Below, piece after piece: positions 23,892 through 31,904 of a stretch of DNA of 64,000 nt. The DNA comes from Conus ventricosus (lineage: Eukaryota > Mollusca > Gastropoda > Neogastropoda > Conidae), in assembly GCA_018398815.1 (NCBI GenBank), contig CM031615.1:55713058-55777057 (forward strand). The letters are read 5' to 3'. A program made the position numbers and the translations under genes. The notes beneath the pieces were generated by a model. That model was given only the letters and a program-made list of their open reading frames with translations. It was not told the origin of the DNA and made no database searches. Within the stretch, counting starts at the first letter, position 1. The number at the start of each line of letters is the position of its first letter.

Positions 23892-26047
23892 GAAATTTGA
23901 GGAGCCCTGTGAAAAGGTATGATTTAGCTAATTCATTCTTCTGAATGGTTATATTTCTTACTAGAAACCAATATGTTTCAGATCATGTGAATAATTAACA
24001 GTTCATTTAATGATTATCTAGTAAAAGTAAAAATCCTGTAAGACTGATTTTTCCTCCTTACACAAGATCAACACTGATGAATGCTTATCAGTCATTTTCT
24101 CTGTGTTACATTTTTTTGTTTGTTTGTTCAGTTTGAGCTCAGATTTAAAAAGTTGTGGCACCAAGAGTTTAGTGATGCCACTGATTTTAAATTTTAAAAA
24201 AAGAAGAGGAAAAAAAAAGAGCATTCTCCAAATTGTATAGAAGATAAACTTCATGGAAAATCACAAAGGCCATCCATTCTGATGATGGATAGTTCAGACT
24301 GTGTAAAAGAGAGGAGGTGCAGGATCATGTGGCAAGCGCTGAGGTGACCAGCCGAAGTTGGGAACATGGTGTCGACGACAGCAACTTCAAGACAGGCACC
24401 TGATGGTGATGATTTCCGGGGAAATGATTGGTTCAAGAGGGCATATCTGTGTTCCGTTCAGTAAGATTCCAGTATCATTGGTGCCACTCTTCCGTCTGGG
24501 TGACGGAAATCCGTTTTTTTCGGCAAGGTCCCAGACGGAAATTCCGTTTTTCAAGTTTCATCATTCAAAAAAAAAAAAAAAGTTTTCGGGGGAAGAACAG
24601 TTGAATCGGCGGTATTTTGACCGAAGCAGCACTGAAGCAGACGACCGGAAATGAGGAAGCGCTCTCTATCGGTGAAGACAACACAGGTCCAGCCATCTTT
24701 GTAAGCCTACGTCGCGCCATTGTGTTGGTAGAAAAAAGTTTTCCAGTTAGGCAACGTAAAGTTTTGTCATGCCGTTCTTACAAGAAGGGGATTCAAATCT
24801 CGATACTGTTGAGAAAGGGGTGAAGAGCAAGTGGAGATGGGAATGGCTCCCTCCCCTCCCCCCCCCCCTGTTGCCGCTTACTGGTCTCCGTCCCCTTCCC
24901 GACCCCCCCCCCCCCCCCCCCCCCCTCTCTCTTGATGCTTACTCCTCTCCTTTATCACCTACCCCCCACCCCCCATCAGTTCTACCTACCTCTCACTGTT
25001 CTCCCATCCTTTTAGCTGTCATCAGTGTGGTCTGGCTGTTCAAAGCTGCCTGCAAGCGTACTCCCCCTTAATGTAAAAAGAGGAGGGGGGTGGTGTGTGT
25101 GTGTGCTGTCTGTACAGCTCTCTCTCTCTCTCTCTCTCTCTCTCCCCTTCCCTCTCTCTCCCTCCCTCCCTCCCTTCCCTCTCTCCTCTCTCTCCCCCTC
25201 CCTCCTTTCCCCTCTCTCTCTCTCTCTTTCTCAAAGAGCAAAGGACTTGGATGTCATCAGAAATCTCTCTCTCTCCCTCTCTCGTTTTCACACACACACA
25301 CACACACACACAAGTCATTCAAAAGAATCTCATTTTCACGCGCACACACACACACACACACACACAGAGCCATTCAAAAGAATATATCTCTCATTTTCAC
25401 ACACACAGTCATTCAAAAGAATATCTCATTTTCACACACACACACACACACACTTTGATTTTCCAATTTGATGCCAGAAGAGGCCATGAAATGCTCCTAA
25501 AATTTCATAAAATCGTCTTCGGCCGGGGGGCAAAGCCCCCCGGACCCCCCAGCGGGTCACTGCCCCTGCACCCCGCCAGGGCCTCGGCGGCCCCTGGACC
25601 CCTGCCTCATTTTCAGTTTTTTCAGATTTTCAAAGTGTCACCCATGCAGTATGTTATGAATCAGTCTGTGACTTGTGTCTTGATAGAAAAGCAGAAATGC
25701 GACATGAGCCTTTCACCAAAATCAAGCGACAACTTTACATGCTAAAAATTCTTCACATTAAAAGTCTGCTGTGACAGAAAATTTTCAACACCGTTACGTG
25801 ATAAAACTGAAACCTATCGAAGCCCCCCGAATGTGTGTACACCGTGTTAGTTGAATGCAAACTTTTCTTCGATTGTCTTCAGATGATATGACGCTCCTTT
25901 TCATTGTGGTCCATGGTTGATGTGTTTCAGAATGAGGGCAAGCAGGGTGCCTCTGTACAGAAGCAGGTTGTCCAACAACAAGATGACGACGACGATGAGG
26001 AGGAGGAGGAAGATGACGATGAAGAGGACGACGACGATGACGAGTAA
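2741..26047 (+). CDS. HMGB: HMGB protein, two HMG boxes and acidic tail (six exons)
   Basis: This is a complete spliced gene for an abundant non-histone chromatin protein that binds and bends DNA in the nucleus. Coding exons are 2741-2744, 10901-11022, 11972-12082, 13039-13174, 19577-19683 and 25931-26047. They sum to 594 nt plus stop, 198 residues (vertebrate HMGB1 is about 215). Every junction has GT/AG ends and the phases agree. HMG box A covers about residues 14-80 (NKPKRSTSAYFYYLAHCRE), box B about 92-160 (NKPKRPMTAYFIFLGDF, then GEEWRNMSAEDKKPYEK). A short linker is followed by 21 consecutive Asp/Glu residues at 178-198. Basic MGRPQGKK precedes box A. Introns 1, 4 and 5 exceed 6 kb and are loaded with repeats. 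I cannot tell which vertebrate paralogue is closest; an invertebrate single-copy co-orthologue is likely. Confidence 0.95.
2745..10900 (+). other. HMGB intron 1 (8.2 kb)
   Basis: No second gene is recognised inside. It is AT-rich with many homopolymer runs, including a 38-base G run at 6557-6594, further G runs near 6867 and 10107, and several poly-T/A stretches. A short GC-rich patch at about 2875-2930 could be regulatory or part of an old repeat. None of the short open frames carries a motif I recognise. Confidence 0.6.
6557..6594. repeat. 38-base poly-G run
   Basis: An uninterrupted run of G after aggccc. Length may be affected by sequencing or assembly error. Confidence 0.95.
10901..11022 (+). 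CDS. HMGB: HMGB coding exon 2 (box A, first half)
   Basis: Acceptor gtgcag before 10901 and donor gtaagc at 11023. It encodes residues 2-42, including RPQGKKAKDVNKPKRS and the first helix of box A ending VASKQGKTISK. It ends in phase 0. Confidence 0.95.
11830..11905 (+). repeat. SINE/LINE tail fragment
   Basis: Shares gacagccctgtatggccc and ctataagcaacatta with the stretch at 12325-12412. The shared block reads as the 3' tail of a dispersed short element. It lies in HMGB intron 2. Confidence 0.6.
11972..12082 (+). CDS. HMGB: HMGB coding exon 3 (box A, second half)
   Basis: Acceptor ttggacag and donor gtatgc. It encodes residues 43-79 from IAEFTKECSAKWREMN to ERYDRE, the second and third helices of HMG box A with the conserved Trp and the KPF/EKA segment. 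Confidence 0.95.
12272..12320. repeat. Long poly-T tract
   Basis: About 40 consecutive T in HMGB intron 3, directly before the SINE-tail fragment. It may be the poly-A end of a reverse-oriented retroelement. Confidence 0.8.
12325..12412 (+). repeat. SINE/LINE tail fragment, second copy
   Basis: Near-copy of 11830-11905: gacagccctgatgtggccc, then ggctgggctataagcaac, ending in CTTAT units. Two copies about 500 bp apart flank HMGB exon 3. Confidence 0.65.
13039..13174 (+). CDS. HMGB: HMGB coding exon 4 (linker and box B start)
   Basis: Acceptor tggtcag before 13039 and donor gtatgt at 13175. It encodes residues 80-124: MTLYRGKKVDPNKPKRPM, the first helix of box B, then MKNRGVDHKEILRL. It ends with one base of the next codon, completed by CT in exon 5 to give Ala. 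Confidence 0.95.
13976..14271 (+). pseudogene. Transposase N-terminus: WRWEW motif and zinc finger (broken)
   Basis: Begins at an ATG (MASVRIIERGEKF). After a frame change it reads NKWRWEWTLK, then a region ending ARCVLCTTDIVYTFRGIVAL, and after another frame change EHLVTKRH. The Cys-x2-Cys followed by His-x4-His makes a BED/C2H2-like finger that would bind the transposon ends. The same layout is seen at 30227-30496. A donor-like gtaaga follows at 14271. It contains at least two frame disruptions. Function is inferred from its position in the element. Confidence 0.6.
14720..14875. repeat. CT and CA microsatellites
   Basis: A C run, a CT run and then a CA run of about 24 units, inside the hAT-like element. 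Confidence 0.9.
16510..18230 (+). pseudogene. hAT-type transposase, decayed
   Basis: Pieces in different frames line up in the order of a hAT transposase. They are: SLNMDEAMNSNYEKVVTVLV near 16550 (first acidic residue); HLLDVDGDTCHHAHIAAKAF near 16825 (second); HRWLSLTEVVARH near 17020; a helical region with LPKSQFFLGTYVLKDLARR near 17515; and CFHGPIVESSFSVMGEVIDT near 17945, where VESSFS corresponds to the third catalytic Glu and the C-terminal dimerisation region. Stops and frame changes separate these blocks at about 17040, 17390, 17600 and 17905. The family resembles the KIAA1586/ZBED-like hAT proteins; this is judgement from motif style, not a search. Lys/Ser-rich C-terminal sequence continues to about 18700. 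Confidence 0.75.
19577..19683 (+). CDS. HMGB: HMGB coding exon 5 (box B, second half)
   Basis: Acceptor ggttgcag and donor gtataa. It encodes residues 125-160: GEEWRNMSAEDKKPYEK to ELEMAEYRK. The box B Trp and the conserved KKPYE segment are present. Its upstream end lies only about 320 bp from the right end of the transposon. Confidence 0.95.
19684..20799 (+). other. HMGB intron 5, first part
   Basis: Pyrimidine-rich at the start (19690-19795), then mixed sequence. I see no gene or recognisable element. Confidence 0.4.
20800..21679 (+). mobile_element. TTAA-bounded piggyBac-like nonautonomous element, copy A
   Basis: Bounded by TTAA at 20800-20803 and 21676-21679, with ends accgtctttagtatgcac on the left and tcaagagggtttaa on the right. 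It is a close relative of copy B at 35464-36150: both carry the gtaagtaactccgtaatttg block and the tcgcgagacttccttttct block. Copy A is disrupted by about 220 bp (21003-21227) that copy B lacks. No long open frame. The TTAA ends point to piggyBac-type mobility; no transposase is present. Confidence 0.75.
21003..21227 (+). repeat. Insert in copy A made from two other repeats
   Basis: The first half (21009-21105) is nearly identical to 22752-22848 in the same orientation. The second half (21105-21216) is the inverse complement of 22260-22369. Copy B of the host element has only a G/A run at this point. Confidence 0.8.
22260..22369 (-). repeat. Inverted partner of 21105-21216
   Basis: Sequence from tagtcctattgaatac to ggaactgaac is the reverse complement, with few changes, of 21105-21216. 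Together they form an inverted pair about 1 kb apart. Confidence 0.85.
22530..23720 (-). mobile_element. Long-TIR element with THAP exon (P-element-like)
   Basis: The outer ends aggtctactttagaggtttt (left) and the segment ending aaatctctaaagtagacctt (right) are inverse complements. A second pair of about 50 bp lies inside (gtgacgtcacatgatggact at 22727 against its complement ending at 23565). A third pair of about 37 bp is at 22929-22966 and 23275-23312. The minus strand holds the N-terminal half of a THAP domain. THAP domains are the DNA-binding part of P-element transposases, so a P-like nonautonomous or rearranged copy is the likely identity. I did not find a clean target-site duplication. 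Confidence 0.65.
23193..23483 (-). pseudogene. THAP zinc-finger domain, N-terminal half
   Basis: The minus-strand frame contains GGGKYCAVGECSSS at residues 11-24, HTFPSDPDTRNKWIRLV at 32-48: the Cys-x4-Cys pair, the FP motif and the invariant Trp of THAP domains. The second half (Cys-x2-His plus AVPTI box) is missing. From residue about 55 the frame runs into one arm of an internal inverted repeat (23275-23312), which truncates it. It would have bound transposon ends; it is not functional as it stands. Confidence 0.65.
23848..23889. repeat. Poly-T tract
   Basis: About 40 T after gtgggtggttg in HMGB intron 5. Confidence 0.85.
24600..24900 (+). pseudogene. Remnant of WRW-module N-terminus
   Basis: An open frame from 24769 reads MPFLQEGDSNLDTVEK and then VKSKWRWEWL before entering a proline-coding C tract. 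Upstream (24617) another frame reads MTEAALKQTTGNEEAL. The zinc finger that follows this motif in the other elements is not visible; microsatellite expansion occupies its place. Confidence 0.45.
25110..25456. repeat. CT and CA microsatellite cluster
   Basis: Long CT-rich tract (25118-25235), then four CA tracts separated by copies of cattcaaaagaat(ctc). The intervening units suggest local tandem duplication of a CA-plus-spacer block. Confidence 0.9.
25931..26047 (+). CDS. HMGB: HMGB coding exon 6 (acidic tail)
   Basis: Acceptor tgtgtttcag before 25931. It encodes residues 161-198: NEGKQGASVQKQVVQQQ, then 21 consecutive Asp/Glu residues to the stop TAA at 26045-26047. The acidic tail of HMGB proteins folds back on the HMG boxes and tunes DNA and histone binding. 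Confidence 0.95.
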   Translation, partial: NEGKQGASVQKQVVQQQDDDDDEEEEEDDDEEDDDDDE

Positions 26048-26106
26048 ATGGTGCATTGGAGACTCGTTTGGTGTGGCCGAACTGTTAAGATTACAGCTAA
26101 AATGAC

Positions 26107-26112
26107 AATAAA
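26107..26112 (+). terminator. HMGB polyadenylation signal
   Basis: AATAAA 60 bases after the stop codon, followed by a T/G-containing stretch. A second AATAAA lies at 27643-27648 and could support a longer 3' UTR, as HMGB genes often have alternative 3' ends. Confidence 0.7.
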
Positions 26113-26129
26113 TGTGTATGACACAAATC

Positions 26130-29100
26130 CTGCTTTCCTGTCATCGTACTTTTCAGCCGAGTCTTTGTAAATTGTACAGAATATCCATGTTTACAAAGCT
26201 TGAGGGACTCTTTACCAGCAGTTGAGAGGCAGCATGTTTGTTTTCAAAGTGGGAGGTTAGAGCAAAAGAATCTATGGAGCTCATTGCATTAAACTGTGTG
26301 GCTTATTCAGTCAAAAATGGAACATAAAAGAGTAGGTAATGTGTAATTAAGACTTTGTCTCTTTAAGAGGAAAAAAAGTTAATTCTTCCTTCCGTCACCT
26401 TACCTCTTTTTCATGTTTTCATTTGGGTCTTTTGACTGCTATTTTCAAAGCTTGCCCGAGCTTCCACTTTGTTACTGTTGATCCTTTCCAGTTGGTGGCG
26501 AGGTAGTGAAATGACCTCTAAACCTCCGACCTAGGTTCTCATTTTCGGTTTGAAATAGGCTGGCAGTCAGCGGGAGGTATCACAGTGGTGTATTGAGATT
26601 GATTCATCACTCTTTCATCCAGTGATTCCTAGTTGAATGGTTTTGTCAGGCCATTCTTTTTGACAGGTATTTCCTGAAAAGAAAGGGCGGCTTAGTCAAA
26701 TGATTTCAGCTGTAAAAATTAATGACAGTACTGAATGAAGGCTGTTGTCATGCATGGGTTCATAAGTTTCTCTGGGTGTTTATATTGAAGTGTTTGGGAT
26801 CCATTACAAATCCAACAGTCATGTTCACATTGAGGTAAGCTACTGCTTTTGGGGAGGCTCATGTGTGGTCAGTGGATTGACCCGGGCTCTTGAGGTTTTC
26901 CGTCTTTAGTGACTGGTAATGCAGACAAGGGAAAGGGATAGTAAGCTGATCAAGTAAACCTGAAAATTTTATTTGAAGTGAAAAAAAGAAATGGGCTCAA
27001 TAGAATCATGAAATAGTTTCTTATGGATGTGTAGGCAAGCATTTCAACAATAGAGTTGCATGTCGTCAGTCTGTCGTGGGTTGTGCATCGTTCACTGGTT
27101 GAGTATATCGAACAGTAGCCTCTGTGCTGTCTTCACTTCAAGATGTTTGCTTACTTTGCACCACTGAAGGGGTGTTCTTTCTGCATAGGCCAGTCAAGTA
27201 AAACTGGATGTGAAAGTTGCATTGTATAAAAGCCAGGTAAACTGCATTCTGAAATCTGATGATCCCAGACTTGTTGCCAAAGGCTTCAGGAATCTTTATC
27301 TTCTAGCTGTTGGCAGAGTACTGTGTGCCCCATTTCCTTGGTCTCTATTCCCAGTGCACAGTGACATGTTCACAATACCATGATCCTGGTTAAAGGTACA
27401 GTCAGAATCTCCATAGGTAGCATCATAAGATAAATGATCAAAACATGAACAAGAGGCCATAAGTAATGTGTGTTGTGGATGACATGTCATCTTTCTCTGT
27501 GTGTATTTATCATCTTCATTTTAGTTTGTCGTCATGTCTTTTTTTTTTTTTTTTTTCCTTTTTTTTTTTTTAATCATTTCATAGAATTAGATTGTCCGGT
27601 ATTCATTTTAATGTTTGTCTGAATTTTTATTCATTCTTGTTGAATAAAAATGTTGATCAAAATTGTGTGTGTGGGATACATTGTGTGCATGTAAATGATT
27701 CAGTATTCTACATGCATGAGTTTTCTTCAATACTTGCTCAGGTTCATGTGGAAAAAGAACATGTTTTCACTCACTCCCCCCCCCCCCCCCCCCCCCCCCC
27801 AGCCCTCAGCTCTAGCTTACACATGCATAAACTCGCATTAGATTAAATGCCAAAAGAGGGCTCACAGACTGCAGGTCTTTGGATGGTAAATCCTGATCTA
27901 AACATGACGGAAACTTGAAACCAAGGCTTCCACTGAAGATATTGAAAAATTATAGCAACAACCAAATTCACGCTTGTATCTGCAAATGTGTGATACATGA
28001 TCACTGAAAGAGCATAACAGAATATCTTGCAAATGTACATGTTTGATGGAAAAAAATTAGAGTAATTCCACTTAACTCCACAATGGTTTAAAGAACTATT
28101 CTGAAAAACTTGTGTTTTGTTAATAAACTATCCAAATTTTAAACAGACATGTATACTAAGCTCGGCGAAATTGACTGTCATTGAAGGGTACCTTGTCATG
28201 CTGCAATGCATATTTTATGCATATTTTTCTAAAACTATGTTAGGTTTGTCGTAAACATCCTACGTACGACATATTGAATGTCGTAAACATCTTCTGTACA
28301 ACATGACATTGAATATATGACATTGGATATACTTTATTCCAAATAAAACCTGGATATCTACGTTTGTCCACAACTTCAGTTGAAGCATGGACACATTCTG
28401 GATTATCAGCTTCCATCCAGAGTTCAATGGTTTCTTCTCGAGAGTTAAATCTTTTTTTTCTTTTTTTTTCTTCTCAATTCTCAAGTACTTTTTCACTTTT
28501 CTCTCTCTCTCTAAAGTATGACGCTTTCACACATGAATCCATGAACTTCCACTTTTTCAGCAGTCTATATAGTAATAATGGCATAAATGTTGCGAGATGT
28601 CTTCATTATAAGCATTTTTTACATTTATAATGATTTGATGTCAGAAACTTCGTTCTGATATTTTTTTAAATTTCAATTATCCTTTGTCGTAGTGATTTTT
28701 TCATTTTATGTATGGCTCTTTATTTTTTATTATAGATTTAAGATATTTTAATGACTTTATAAATAACTTCATGATTATGTGTTAATACTATCCAGCTGAG
28801 AGCGGCATGATTCCCTGCTGCCACACGCTCGCTCACAGTGCTCATTCCCTGCCGACGCACATATTTGGCCACTTTTTAATTTATTTTTACGGTAGCTAGA
28901 CAACTGACAGTCTTGTGTTAGGTGTCACAGGAAAGAACAAACACTCAACTAATCAAACATAGTAATTTCAAATCATTTACTTTCATTGTGTACACACGAC
29001 TGCGTTGAAAAACATGTCTGACAAGTAGAAAAAAAATGCTTTGTTTGCATTTTATTCCGTTCTTTTACAACACCAAATCGGAAGATGAAGGGATGGCTGC

Positions 29101-30001
29101 ATCTTCAAACAATTCACTTTCCTATTCTCTTTCAAAGTTTTCTATCTCTCTATCACTCCCCTCATCACCAGATCCACTTTGTAATATGATTTCAAGTGCT
29201 TCATTGAGCGAGAAATCTCTACCGTACTCCTTCGCCTGACCGACATTTTTTCTGGCACAGGAAATGCGTGCCGGTGCCGCCAGTTTCTTTGTTGCAAAGC
29301 TCCTGGGGTCAACGAAGTTCACAATAGGCCACTGAAAGTATGGTCTACAACTTGCTCCTACATCCCCAAGACTAGTTGCAGAGCTTATTTCCCATGGATC
29401 ATTTCATGGAATTTTTTATGTTCCCGTCATCCGATAGTGGACGACGCGGCAGAATGTACTGCTGTCTGTCCGTCATCCAGACTTGGATGACTCACCTCAA
29501 GGGAAAGATATCCTGTCCTCCACTACTGGATGACTCGGCTGGTAAAGGTTTACTAGTGACCTATTAAACTATGTAACTAAAAGGTAGTTGTGATTCTTAT
29601 GTTGGGCACTTTTTGCACAAGAAATCAGTTTTGTTATCAAATGAAATCCATACTGATTAAATATTGCTCAGCTGTATGCTTTTCACACCGTTATCAACTG
29701 GATGACATTTACAATTATTTTGGTATGAGAAAGTATAACGTTAAACTAAAGGGAGATGACATAAGTAAGACACTACCAGATACATGTTTTACTAGTTACT
29801 AGCCTGTTTTGATAAAATGAAAGCTGCCCCAGACAGACACCGTGCGATTAGAACCCGAGTCGTTAATTTCAATATGCTGTGTTTTGAGAGGACAACAAAG
29901 TTAAAAGTTTGTGTTGTAATCTCTTGCGTACAATGTTCCTGCTCAGTATTTGAAAGTAATATTCTTCATAATTGGTTATTATCTTTTGCATCATATTTAT
30001 T
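26130..30001. other. Intergenic / extended 3' region
   Basis: No gene recognised. It holds poly-T at 27540-27556, a C run at 27777-27800, a small repeated patch at 28250-28330 (cgtaaacatc units), and three short imperfect palindromes of gtcatcc/ggatgac at 29425-29545. A minus frame at 29122-29322 has an acidic stretch (SGSGDEGSD) vaguely like piggyBac N-termini, too weak to call. Confidence 0.4.
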
Positions 30002-30007
30002 GACATG

Positions 30008-30961
30008 CAGGGTCTAGCATTGTAAGCCTTTCGGCGTATATACGCCGATTCATAGACCCCCATACGCCGATTTCGATTGAGCGTACGCCGAAATCGTTTT
30101 TATCGCGAAAAAAAAAAAAATTCGCATCCGGCGCGCTTATTCGGTACGCTGTCGCCTATTCCAAATCGGTCGGGCTCGCCGCCATCTTTGTACACTTTCC
30201 CTTGTTAACTTACAGCAGCGAGCATCATGGCGCGAAGAGTCGATGTTGTTCAACGCGGAAAGCCGTTTTCTGACCAAGGATGCCGCTACCAATGGAGATG
30301 GGACTGGCTTGATGCCGATTTTGTCATTTTCGACGACGACGGAAATGAAAAGAGCAAGTGCCGATATGGTGAATTTTTCAGGAAACTGACTTGTGCTGGC
30401 AAGGCCCATTGCACGTTGTGCGATAAGGAGATCGCGTACTCAAACAAAGGTTTCGTTGCGCTGAAAAACCACTGCGAAACGGACATCCACAGTTAGAAGT
30501 TTCAGTTACTGGGGTAGAAAATCAAAAGAAGGGGTGTCAGTTTCGCTTGAACCTTTCGCTTTCCACAGTATTATTTGCACACGTGGGTCTGGGTTTGTCT
30601 GTGTTGTTGTTGTTTTTGTTTGGTGTTTTTGTTTGTTTGTTTTTTTTGGGGGGAAGGGGGGAGGTGAGACATTTGATTGTCTTGAATTATTAATTTTTAC
30701 TTTCTTTTTTTCTGTTCTAGAGCTTTTTCACAGTGTGTGTATTTGTAGCATGTTTTTGTCTGAGTGTGCCTTGTAAATTTTTTTTTTTTTTTTGGGGGGG
30801 GGGGGGGGGGAGAATGTGTTTTTTTATTTTTCCCACCGTGTGTATAACACCCTCAGCTGCCTGTTGACTCTTTGAACTCCATACTGCCACCCTCAGCTGC
30901 CTAGGCGGCCCTGGACCTCGGCCGAGTAAGCCTAAATCACTTTTTCCAATGCTAGGCTCTG
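30008..30961 (+). mobile_element. hAT-like nonautonomous element, exact 6-bp TSD
   Basis: The ends cagggtctagcattg and caatgctaggctctg are inverse complements with two mismatches. They are flanked by gacatg on both sides (30002-30007 and 30962-30967). It encodes only an N-terminal zinc-finger module and lacks the transposase core. Near the right end ggcggccctggacctcggcc resembles the GC-rich block of the 24.5-25.6 kb element. Confidence 0.87.
30227..30496 (+). CDS. Transposase N-terminal module, WRWDWL and zinc finger (89 aa)
   Basis: An intact small frame beginning MARRVDVVQRGKPF. It carries YQWRWDWLDADF near residues 23-34, GEFFRKL near 46-52, and AHCTLCDKEIAYSNKGF followed by ALKNHCETDIHS at the end. 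Cys-x2-Cys with His-x5-His forms a BED/C2H2-like finger. This is the best preserved example of the module seen broken at 13976 and 24820. It stops right after the last His, so it may be a first exon or a truncated product that binds element ends. Expression is unknown. Confidence 0.6.
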   Translation: MARRVDVVQRGKPFSDQGCRYQWRWDWLDADFVIFDDDGNEKSKCRYGEFFRKLTCAGKAHCTLCDKEIAYSNKGFVALKNHCETDIHS

Positions 30962-31730
30962 GACATGATAATAGTATCAGAAAAGGTAACACTGAACAAA
31001 AATGCAGGTTCGGTTTTCCAGCCTGTAGTAGAAAGAAACTCGTGGAGAGCGTGGCAGCAGAGAGCACAGCTTTATTTTTCCGCCCCATGCGAGACACTTG
31101 GTTAAAGGGCCGAACAAACAAGGCTTACACATTTCTGACCCAACATTTTTGTTGTAGTCCAAGCAGAGGCATGTATCAAACTTGTGTACTAGTTAACTAG
31201 GGAAAATTAAGTTCCCAGAAAGTGATGTCATTTTTGCACAATTGTGTGTGTGTTGTCATTGTTTGAATATCGCCTGACCACTTCGTCTTGTGTACAAGCT
31301 TTCATGCCATATCTACATTATCTACAGGAAAATAAACCTAGTCGAGTTTGGTATTAAAAGAATTGTCGGGAATTCGCCTATTCAGTCATCTCAAGAGCAC
31401 AGATATATTACATTTTTCATGACGACCACTGATTATCAAACTAAGAGCCTCATTTGTAATGGCCGCTCATCAATGCCGAACACATTGTTGCCAGACTGGC
31501 TGTACACAGATGACATTCACTTGGCCGAGTACAGCACAGTTACCTGGCTGGTGGGGAGCAGCCTGCAGAAAACGCCACTTTCCCTGACCTGCATTCATGT
31601 CTTGGCCTCTGCAGCTGTGGGCGAGCTGTAAACTCCCCTTCCTCTCAGAACTAAGTGGCTTGCTCTGAACAGCCATGAGAGTCCTCAGAAGAGAAGCCCC
31701 CTTCAAGCAAGTGTTTCGGCCCTATCTCCT
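30962..31730. other. Intergenic
   Basis: No gene recognised in this stretch. Short frames on both strands lack motifs. Confidence 0.35.
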
Positions 31731-31734
31731 GACA

Positions 31735-31901
31735 CTCTAGGGGGGTTGGGCCACACCAGGTTCATGACTCCGGATGTCCCTCTGCTGCCCTTTTCCCCAT
31801 CTTGGGACGAGCCATGGCTGGGATTCGAACCCATGACCCTCTGGACATGCTCATTTTCCACTTGACTCGCGCTCTAACCACCGAGCCACAGGGACACCTG
31901 A
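31735..31901 (-). mobile_element. tRNA-derived SINE head
   Basis: On the minus strand, from 31901 downward, it reads a tRNA-like start tggctcggtggttagagcg (A box) and then gggttcgaatccc (B box) about 45 bases later. Downstream it continues as non-tRNA sequence. The internal Pol III promoter layout and spacing fit a tRNA-derived SINE or tRNA pseudogene. It abuts the 3' end of the R2-type LINE, so it could also be a fused tail. Confidence 0.7.
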
Positions 31902-31904
31902 TAT

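Larger units (their letters stand above)
24476..25646 (+). mobile_element. hAT-like nonautonomous element, 6-bp TSD
   Basis: The left end cattggtgccact and right end agtgtcacccatg are inverse complements with two mismatches. They are flanked by cagtat on both sides (24470-24475 and 25647-25652). It contains the coding remnant KSKWRWEWL at about 24820-24846, matching the N-terminal WRW module of the other elements. Large C, CT and CA tracts follow. A GC-rich block near the right end (25522-25605, ggggggcaaagccccccgg) resembles that of the 13.8-19.3 kb element. No transposase core remains. Confidence 0.82.

Noticed and set aside
29122..29322. Acidic minus-strand frame as a piggyBac N-terminus
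   Set aside because: Only a short SGSGDEGSD-type stretch supports it; no catalytic block, TTAA ends or inverted termini were found around it.
31816..31890. Functional tRNA gene on the minus strand
   Set aside because: The A and B boxes are present but acceptor-stem pairing and a proper anticodon arm are not apparent; it reads as a SINE head or pseudogene.
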